NCBI RefSeq assembly: GCF_001189415.1
Contig: NZ_JPSQ01000045.1
Coordinates: 1-5,598 of the forward strand
Origin: Candidatus Phytoplasma phoenicium
Lineage (GTDB): Bacteria; Bacillota_I; Bacilli_A; Acholeplasmatales; Acholeplasmataceae
DNA: 5,598 nucleotides
Direction of reading: 5' to 3'
The notes under the pieces were generated by a model that saw only the letters and a program-made list of their open reading frames with translations, ran no database searches and was not told the DNA's origin. Below, piece after piece: positions 1-5,062 of the stretch (positions are counted from its first letter, which is position 1; each line of letters begins with the position of its first letter). Made by a program: the position numbers and the translations under genes.

Positions 1-261
1 TTTTTTAAATTTTTTATTCACTCTAAAAACCGGAACTTCTTTAGCAGGTACCAATAAAACTTTTTGACTTTTTGGTACTTTACACATTCTTTCTTTCTTT
101 TTTCTTAATTCGATAATACCTAAATTGTATACAACCACTTTATTTTTGTTACGTAAAGCTTGTTCAATGTTAGTCATTAAACAATTAAAAAATTTACGAG
201 TTATATCTGTCGAAACCTTTAATTGCTCGGACATTTTAATAATTAATTCCTTTTTAGTCAT
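1..261 (-). CDS. hup: HU-family histone-like DNA-binding protein (3' end outside window)
   Basis: Small basic protein expected to bind and bend DNA as a dimer and to organise the nucleoid. It reads MTKKELIIKMSEQ at the N-terminus, and 87 residues are visible without a stop; the family is about 90 residues, so only the last few codons are missing. Residues 1-45 match the two-helix dimerisation region. The beta-arm region (about 50-75) is rich in Lys and Arg and keeps a proline at residue 63, the position of the DNA-intercalating proline in bacterial HU, followed by a VPA segment where the family has IPA. The usual GFGTF core is reduced to NLGII (residues 46-50), so this is a divergent member. 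The start is fixed by an in-frame TAA six bases upstream of the ATG. Its place downstream of cmk-der-gpsA matches B. subtilis hbs. IHF-like or phage HU paralogues are less likely given this context. Confidence 0.85.
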   Translation of the reverse strand, partial: MTKKELIIKMSEQLKVSTDITRKFFNCLMTNIEQALRNKNKVVVYNLGIIELRKKKERMCKVPKSQKVLLVPAKEVPVFRVNKKFKK

Positions 262-276
262 TATATCTTATATTAA

Positions 277-283
277 CTCCTCT
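277..283 (-). promoter_or_regulatory. Shine-Dalgarno of the HU gene, unusually far from the start
   Basis: The minus strand reads AGAGGAG here, a strong anti-16S match and the only one upstream of the HU start. Fifteen bases separate it from the ATG at 261-259. An in-frame TAA lies between the two, so no earlier in-frame start can shorten the gap. No alternative ATG, GTG or TTG in this frame fits better. Confidence 0.55.
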
Positions 284-429
284 TTTTTTATTTTAATTTT
301 GCTGCTATTCTTACATTTTATACTTCAAACTAAATCTAGTAAGATTTTAACATAAAAAAATTATTTAAATAACAAAAAAATACTAAATTTATGTTTTTTA
401 TGATAAAAAAAGCAAATAATTATGAAAAA

Positions 430-1410
430 TTAAACAATCAAAAAACTTTTAATAATATTTTCTATAGGTTTTTGTTGAAAAACTACTTGATAAGCGTTAT
501 GAATAAGAGGTAAAAAAAGATTATTTTGAACAGAAAGATGATAAAAAACTTGTAAATTATAAATACCTTCAATAGTTTGCGTAGCGTTTTGGTAAATTTG
601 TTTTAAAGTGTTGCCTTGCCTCATTTTAAGACCAGCTTGGTAATTTCTAGAATTTTCATTAAAAGTAGTAACAATTAAATCACCTAATCCTGCTAAACTT
701 AAAACAGTCTTTTGGTGAGCTTGAAAAAAATTTAAAATAATTTCCATTTCGTTGATACAAAAAGTAATGAAAGCTGCTTGGGCATTTTTTCCAAAAATTA
801 TAGGATCAGAGATTAAACCGCTAATAAAAGATAAACAATTTTTAAAGGCACTGCTAATTTCACAACCAACTACATCATCAGAACATATTACTTTTAAATA
901 TTGAGGATTAGAAAACAATTTGGATATTTGTACAGCGAATTCTGGATTATGAGAAGCTGCTAATAAAAAAGAGATTTGTCTTAAAATAACTTCTTCAGCA
1001 TGAGTTGGTCCCATTAAACAAGCATAATTATTTATTTTATACGAATCAATTTCGTCTTGAACCATTTGAAAAATCATTTTATGACTTTTTTGTTCAACAC
1101 CTTTCGAAACATTAATAAAATTCTTCTTATTCGAAAATAAAAGATTAATTTGTTTTAAAAAAACACGTATATTTTGTGTCGGCAAACATAAAACCCAAAT
1201 ATCAGAAAAATCGATTGCTTGTTGTAAATTATTAGTAGCAGTAATATTATATAAATTTATTTGTGGAAAAATAGGATGTTGTTGATTATTAATTTTATCA
1301 ACATAATTAGTATTAACATCGTAAATTAAAACTTTGTTGTGGTTATCAGTTAACACTTGACCTAGTGTAGAACCCCATGAACCACCACCCATAATTGTTA
1401 TTTTGTTCAT
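430..1410 (-). CDS. gpsA: glycerol-3-phosphate dehydrogenase [NAD(P)+]
   Basis: Cytoplasmic enzyme interconverting dihydroxyacetone phosphate and sn-glycerol 3-phosphate, the backbone for phospholipids. It has 326 residues, close to the family norm of about 330. The N-terminal Rossmann domain opens with the GGGSWG dinucleotide loop (residues 8-13). VSKGVE (101-106) carries the family lysine K103, and GPTHAEEV (134-141) matches the usual GPSFAxEV. The C-terminal helical domain keeps K190-N191, GLGDLIVTT (241-249, with D244) and R255-N256, the residues expected around the substrate. The family signature is otherwise eroded: SAFKN replaces GALKN, and GKNAQAAF (207-214) replaces GDNTKAAL, losing a normally invariant lysine. 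The ATG overlaps the der stop by four bases (ATGA), so translation is probably coupled; the upstream bases offer only a weak AGAAAG. It ends with TAA. Family assignment is firm; full activity is less certain. Confidence 0.95.
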   Translation of the reverse strand: MNKITIMGGGSWGSTLGQVLTDNHNKVLIYDVNTNYVDKINNQQHPIFPQINLYNITATNNLQQAIDFSDIWVLCLPTQNIRVFLKQINLLFSNKKNFINVSKGVEQKSHKMIFQMVQDEIDSYKINNYACLMGPTHAEEVILRQISFLLAASHNPEFAVQISKLFSNPQYLKVICSDDVVGCEISSAFKNCLSFISGLISDPIIFGKNAQAAFITFCINEMEIILNFFQAHQKTVLSLAGLGDLIVTTFNENSRNYQAGLKMRQGNTLKQIYQNATQTIEGIYNLQVFYHLSVQNNLFLPLIHNAYQVVFQQKPIENIIKSFLIV

Positions 1411-2726
1411 AAAAAATTTTTTTCTTTCTTTTGAAAAATGATTTGCAAAGGGATCCCTGTTAATTCTAAATAAAGTCGTAATTGATTTTTTAAAAATCTT
1501 TCATAAGAAAAATGGATCCATTGTGGATTATTTACTAAACATAAAAAAACAGGAGGCGAATTATTAATTTGCTTTAAATAATAAAACCTAACTTTTCCGT
1601 GATTAAAAAAACCTGGTGGATTAATCTGTACTGCTTCATTCAAAATATCATTAAGCAAGTGACTAGAAAAAGTTTTTCGATAATATAGGGAAACTTTTTC
1701 TAAAATAAGGAAAAAATTTTTTATTTTTTGTTTAATTTGAGAAGAAACAAACAAAATAGGGGCATAAGTTAAAAATTTAAATTCTAAATGTGTCTTTTCT
1801 TTCCATTTTTTTATATTTTTATTTTGCGATTCTACTAAATCCCATTTATTATAAATAATAATACAAGATTTTTTTTTATTAAACAATAATGCTGCAATAT
1901 GACGATCTTGTTCCATTATAGGTTGACTTGCATCTAAAACAAAACATACTATATCACTACGTTCAATCGCGTTTAAGGTACGTAAAAAAATATATTTTTC
2001 ATGTTTTTCGTAAAGTTGTCCTCTTTTTTTTAACCCTGCTGTATCGATAATTTGATAATGTTTTCCATTTTTACAAAAAAATGTATCAACAGCATCTGTA
2101 GTTGTACCAGGCATATCAGAAACAATCATTCTTTCTTGAGCTAATAAAGCATTCGTAAAAGTTGATTTTCCAACATTAGGTCGTCCTATTAAAGCAAATT
2201 TACAATTTCGATTTTCTTCTATTAGTGTTGTATGATGTTGACGATGAAGAATAATATTATCTAATAATTCTCCGATCCCGATGCCATGTTGAGCACTAAT
2301 ACCAATTACATCTTTAAAACCTAAAGCGTAAAATTGATGAACATTATCGGATAAAACCATATTATCAATTTTATTAACTGCCACAATAACTTTTTTATTA
2401 CTTGCGTAAAGTAATTTAGCTATTAGTAAATCTTCTGAAGTCAATTGCATTTGGCCATCTACCATAAAAACAATTAAATGAGCTTCTTTGATGGCTATTT
2501 CAGATTGTTGTTTTATTTTTTGAGTTAAAGGAATATTTTCTATATCAATTCCACCTGTATCAATAATAAAAAAAAATTGATTTAACCAAGTTACTTGAGC
2601 ATAAATACGATCTTTAGTAGTTCCTGATTTTTCATCTACAATAGACCATTTTTTATTTAAAATACGATTAAATAAACTTGATTTTCCTATATTAGGGCGA
2701 CCAATAATAGCAACTTTAAAATGCAT
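1407..2726 (-). CDS. der: ribosome assembly GTPase Der (EngA), double Era-like GTPase
   Basis: Essential GTPase acting in maturation of the 50S ribosomal subunit. It has 439 residues, the normal length, with two tandem G domains and a C-terminal KH-like domain. First G domain: P-loop GRPNIGKS (9-16), GTTKDR (35-40), DTGG (56-59), NKID (118-121), SAQHG (144-148). Second G domain: GRPNVGKS (181-188), PGTTTD (206-211), DTAG (228-231), NKWD (293-296). The G5 segment of the second domain is weak: VSSQIKQ (327-333) where SALxG is usual. The KH-like part, from about 352, contains NPPGFFNHGKVRFYY, and HFSYERFLKNQLR (404-416) is typical of the family. The start overlaps the end of cmk by 11 bases and has only a weak AAGAAAA upstream. 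The stop is TGA, overlapping the gpsA start. Identification is very secure. Confidence 0.98.
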   Translation of the reverse strand: MHFKVAIIGRPNIGKSSLFNRILNKKWSIVDEKSGTTKDRIYAQVTWLNQFFFIIDTGGIDIENIPLTQKIKQQSEIAIKEAHLIVFMVDGQMQLTSEDLLIAKLLYASNKKVIVAVNKIDNMVLSDNVHQFYALGFKDVIGISAQHGIGIGELLDNIILHRQHHTTLIEENRNCKFALIGRPNVGKSTFTNALLAQERMIVSDMPGTTTDAVDTFFCKNGKHYQIIDTAGLKKRGQLYEKHEKYIFLRTLNAIERSDIVCFVLDASQPIMEQDRHIAALLFNKKKSCIIIYNKWDLVESQNKNIKKWKEKTHLEFKFLTYAPILFVSSQIKQKIKNFFLILEKVSLYYRKTFSSHLLNDILNEAVQINPPGFFNHGKVRFYYLKQINNSPPVFLCLVNNPQWIHFSYERFLKNQLRLYLELTGIPLQIIFQKKEKNFL

Positions 2727-3393
2727 GATTATTTTCTTGTTTTTTTTGTATAATTTCTAAAATAATATTTGTTACTTGAACAATACTTAAATTCGTAGTA
2801 TCGACTAAAACAGCATCTGGTGCTTTAACCAAAGGAGAATTAACACGTTCCATATCTTTTTTATCTCTTTGATTTATATATTCGAGGATTTGAGACAAGG
2901 GAATAGAAGAAAAAACACATTTTTTTTGTTTACGAATAACACGTTCTGATATGGAAGCAGTTAAAAAAATTTTTAAATCCGCTTGTGGCATAATAACTGT
3001 ACCAATATCTCTTCCATCCATAATTATATAAGAATATTTTTGAATCATACCTTGTTGTAAACTTAAAATTTTTTCACGAACCAAAGATAATCCAGAAATA
3101 TAAGAAACTTGATTTTCAACGGTTTGTGTATTTAAAAAAGGTGTTACATCTTGATTATTGACATAAATAATATTTTGATTAACTTTAATATCCATCTGAG
3201 ATAAACAAGAATTTAATTTTTTTTCTTGCAAATTTTGGAAATTAACTTTATTTTGTAATAAAATAAAAGTGATAGCACGAAAAAGTAAGCCAGTATTTAA
3301 ATAAAACCAATTTAATTTTTGACTTAATAATTGACTAATTGTACTTTTTCCTGAACCTGAAGGACCATCAATAGCTAATTTAAATCCTAACAT
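2716..3393 (-). CDS. cmk: cytidylate kinase (CMP kinase)
   Basis: Transfers phosphate from ATP to CMP or dCMP, feeding the CTP pool for RNA, DNA and CDP-diacylglycerol. From the preferred start the protein has 225 residues, a normal length. Numbering here is from the longer reading that begins at 3408 (230 residues). The P-loop GPSGSGKS is at 15-22. NTGLLFRAIT (38-47) matches the family's LDTGxxYRAxT with Asp changed to Asn. DGRDIGTVIMP (131-141) is diagnostic, and the LID region reads RDKKDMERVNSPL (181-193) where the family has RDxxDSxR. DAVLVDTT (198-205) closes the fold. I prefer Met6 (3393) because the family normally starts a few residues before xxIAIDGP, the predicted promoter would leave only about nine leader bases before 3408, and the sole AAGGA overlaps that first ATG. 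The coding end overlaps der by 11 bases, so the two are probably translated together. Confidence 0.95.
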   Translation of the reverse strand: MLGFKLAIDGPSGSGKSTISQLLSQKLNWFYLNTGLLFRAITFILLQNKVNFQNLQEKKLNSCLSQMDIKVNQNIIYVNNQDVTPFLNTQTVENQVSYISGLSLVREKILSLQQGMIQKYSYIIMDGRDIGTVIMPQADLKIFLTASISERVIRKQKKCVFSSIPLSQILEYINQRDKKDMERVNSPLVKAPDAVLVDTTNLSIVQVTNIILEIIQKKQENNHAF

Positions 3394-3407
3394 TTTTTTA
3401 TTAATCA

Positions 3408-3412
3408 TCCTT
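3408..3412 (-). promoter_or_regulatory. candidate Shine-Dalgarno deciding the cmk start
   Basis: The minus strand reads AAGGA, whose last A is the first base of the upstream ATG at 3408-3406. It therefore cannot serve that ATG. It lies 14 bases before the next in-frame ATG at 3393-3391, which is long but similar to the 15 bases seen for the HU gene. Confidence 0.4.
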
Positions 3413-3423
3413 AATTTTAATTT

Positions 3424-3452
3424 GTTATATAAATCACTTACAGTTATATCAA
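3424..3452 (-). promoter_or_regulatory. predicted sigma-70-type promoter for cmk-der-gpsA
   Basis: On the minus strand the -35 box is TTGATA (3452-3447, five of six matches to TTGACA), followed by exactly 17 bases and the -10 box TATAAC (3429-3424, five of six matches to TATAAT). It sits in the spacer between efp and cmk and points into cmk. Transcription would begin near 3417, giving about 24 bases of leader before the ATG at 3393. In such A+T-rich DNA -10 matches arise easily, but the paired boxes at ideal spacing make this the best promoter in the window. Confidence 0.55.
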
Positions 3453-3532
3453 AAACTATAACATAATATATATACTTTGTTCCAAATATTTAACTTAATA
3501 ATCTGGAGGATATTAATTAAATATAATAATTT

Positions 3533-4108
3533 TTATTTATTATTATCACGTGAATCATATAAACCAGTTACAGTATTAATAATAATTTTTTCTTCTGGTT
3601 CAATAAAAAGTGGTACTTTAATAATTAAACCAGTTTCTAAAACTGCTTCTTTTAAAGAAGTGTTTTTTTTAACATTGCCGAAAGCGGTAGCAGGATCAGT
3701 TTGAGCAACTTTTAAAGATATTTTATCTGGTAAAACCAAAGTCAAAATTTCTTGTTGATCATCAAATAAAATTTCTACTAACATATCAGAAGTAAGATAT
3801 TTCAAAACATGTTGAAGTTGATTTTTAGAAATTTCATAAGTTTCAAAAGTAGTATTATCGCAAAAAACATAAATATCTTCCATTGAATAAGAAAATTGTA
3901 ATTTTTTTTTTTGAACTAAAGCTGTTTTAATTTTAACACCTGCATTAAAAACATGTTCGATAATTTCACCATTTTTTAAATTTTTTAATTTACTACGAAC
4001 AAAAGCAGAACCTTTACCTGGTTTAACATGTAAAAATTCAAGAATTTGGAAAATATTATTATTAAATTTAATAGTTTGACCTATTTTAAAATCATTAGTA
4101 TTAATCAT
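3533..4108 (-). CDS. efp: translation elongation factor P
   Basis: EF-P binds between the ribosomal P and E sites and helps peptide bond formation at stalled sites, notably consecutive prolines. It has 191 residues, close to the usual 185-190. The N-terminal KOW-like domain starts MINTNDFKIGQTIKF and carries the loop HVKPGKGSAFVR (27-38); K32 in PGKG is the residue that enters the peptidyl-transferase centre. An OB domain follows at about 65-125. The C-terminal OB domain contains KEAVLETGLIIKVPLF, close to the EF-P signature, with the final glycine of that signature replaced (FIEPEEK). The start overlaps the miaA stop by eight bases and has a good ribosome-binding site. An 11-A run encodes residues 66-69 (QKKK). 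No EpmA, EarP or YmfI-type modification enzyme is in the window. Confidence 0.97.
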   Translation of the reverse strand: MINTNDFKIGQTIKFNNNIFQILEFLHVKPGKGSAFVRSKLKNLKNGEIIEHVFNAGVKIKTALVQKKKLQFSYSMEDIYVFCDNTTFETYEISKNQLQHVLKYLTSDMLVEILFDDQQEILTLVLPDKISLKVAQTDPATAFGNVKKNTSLKEAVLETGLIIKVPLFIEPEEKIIINTVTGLYDSRDNNK

Positions 4109-4994
4109 AATTTTGTCCTTTTTTTAAAAAATCTTGAATAAGCTGAATACTTTGAGATACTAATTTAGGATGCAAAGCATCTATCATTACTAATTGCGAA
4201 GTTATTTGATTTTTAAACCATGTTTTTTGTCTTTTAGCATATAACATAGTATTTTTAATAATCAAACGTTGTGCTTTGGCTAAAGAAATTTGTTTTTCCA
4301 AAAAAGCTTTAATTTCACGATAACCAATAATATTAAAATTAGCTTTGGGAAATTTGTGCTTTAAAAAAGCAACTTCTTCAATAAAACCTTGTTTTATCAT
4401 CATTTCTAATCTGTTAATAATACGTTCTTTTAAAATTAAACGAGGTATATCTAGATAAAGAACTAAAATATCAAATAAAGGAATGTTTTTGCCTTTTTTT
4501 TGTGATCTTAAAATTTCTTGATCTAAATGAAAAAAAGCACTTAAAACCCTACGAGGATTTTTGTCATCAATTTTTAAATTTGGATCTTTTTTTTTAATTT
4601 GTTCCAACATTTTTGATAAACTGACGTGATTAATATCACCAAGTGTCAAAGATTTCCAAGATGAAGATTTTTCATAATTGAAAAGAGCTGCTTTAATATA
4701 TAAACCACTTCCTCCAACTATAAATGGTAAAGTAATTTGTTTAATTAAGGCACGTGCTTCTTTTTGAAAATCATAAATATTATAACAATCTTCGGGTTCG
4801 TTAATGCTTAATAAATGATGTTTAATTTTTTTTTGTTCCAAATGAGTAATTTTAGCTGCACCAATATTAAAATATTTTAACATTTGAACAGAATCCGCAT
4901 TAATAATTTCTGCTTTAAAAAATTGGGATAATTTTAGTGATAATTGAGTTTTTCCCGAAGCAGTAGGTCCAGCAATAACTATAACTTTTTTCAT
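4101..4994 (-). CDS. miaA: tRNA dimethylallyltransferase
   Basis: Transfers a dimethylallyl group from DMAPP to N6 of adenosine 37 in tRNAs reading UNN codons, giving i6A and better codon-anticodon pairing. It has 297 residues, slightly below the usual 300-315. The P-loop GPTASGKT is at 9-16. NADSVQMLKYFNIGAAKIT (32-50) matches DSxQxYRxMDIGTAKP and holds D34, the likely catalytic aspartate, although the YR pair is LK here. HHLLSI (59-64), PFIVGGSGLYIKA (90-102), DPNLKIDDKNPRRVLSAF (137-154), NRLEMMIKQGFIEEV (194-208), IGYREIKAF (223-231) and YAKRQKTWF (252-260) are all family motifs in the expected order. The start ATG is preceded by an A-rich leader with no recognisable Shine-Dalgarno. The stop lies inside the efp start region, so the two form one unit. 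Identification is secure. Confidence 0.97.
   Translation of the reverse strand: MKKVIVIAGPTASGKTQLSLKLSQFFKAEIINADSVQMLKYFNIGAAKITHLEQKKIKHHLLSINEPEDCYNIYDFQKEARALIKQITLPFIVGGSGLYIKAALFNYEKSSSWKSLTLGDINHVSLSKMLEQIKKKDPNLKIDDKNPRRVLSAFFHLDQEILRSQKKGKNIPLFDILVLYLDIPRLILKERIINRLEMMIKQGFIEEVAFLKHKFPKANFNIIGYREIKAFLEKQISLAKAQRLIIKNTMLYAKRQKTWFKNQITSQLVMIDALHPKLVSQSIQLIQDFLKKGQNYD
4116..4121 (-). promoter_or_regulatory. Shine-Dalgarno of efp
   Basis: The minus strand reads AAAGGA, seven bases before the efp ATG (4108-4106). It lies inside the last codons of miaA. This is the clearest well-spaced ribosome-binding site in the window, and it supports independent, strong initiation on efp rather than reliance on coupling to miaA. 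Confidence 0.7.
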
Positions 4995-5062
4995 AAATTT
5001 ATGTTTTTTTGAGTTTTCTATAATATATTTTTTTAAAACAAACTTACGTAAATAATATTCAT

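Noticed and set aside
317..322. TATAAA on the minus strand as a -10 box for the HU gene
   Set aside because: No acceptable -35 hexamer lies 15-19 bases upstream and there is no TG extension, so a promoter cannot be supported.
332..347. Inverted repeat AAATCT-AGTA-AGATTT in the gpsA-HU spacer, considered as a terminator
   Set aside because: The stem is six mostly A-T pairs and no T-run follows it on the minus strand, so it does not look like an intrinsic terminator.
125..355. Plus-strand open frame of 76 codons
   Set aside because: It lies antisense to the HU gene and the spacer behind it, has a hydrophobic composition typical of reading A+T-rich antisense, and shows no ribosome-binding site or family motif.
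374..410. A+T-only hairpin (TTTTTTA/TAAAAAA) followed on the minus strand by a run of seven T, a possible gpsA terminator
   Set aside because: The stem has no G-C pair and would be very unstable; such patterns occur by chance at this base composition.
3505..3510. GGAGGA on the plus strand, a perfect Shine-Dalgarno sequence
   Set aside because: No ATG, GTG or TTG with a lasting frame follows at a usable distance; the next frames close within a few codons. Probably chance.
3477..3704. Plus-strand open frame of 75 codons starting with TTG
   Set aside because: Mostly antisense to the C-terminal domain of EF-P, with no recognisable motif; the shared bases are fully explained by efp.
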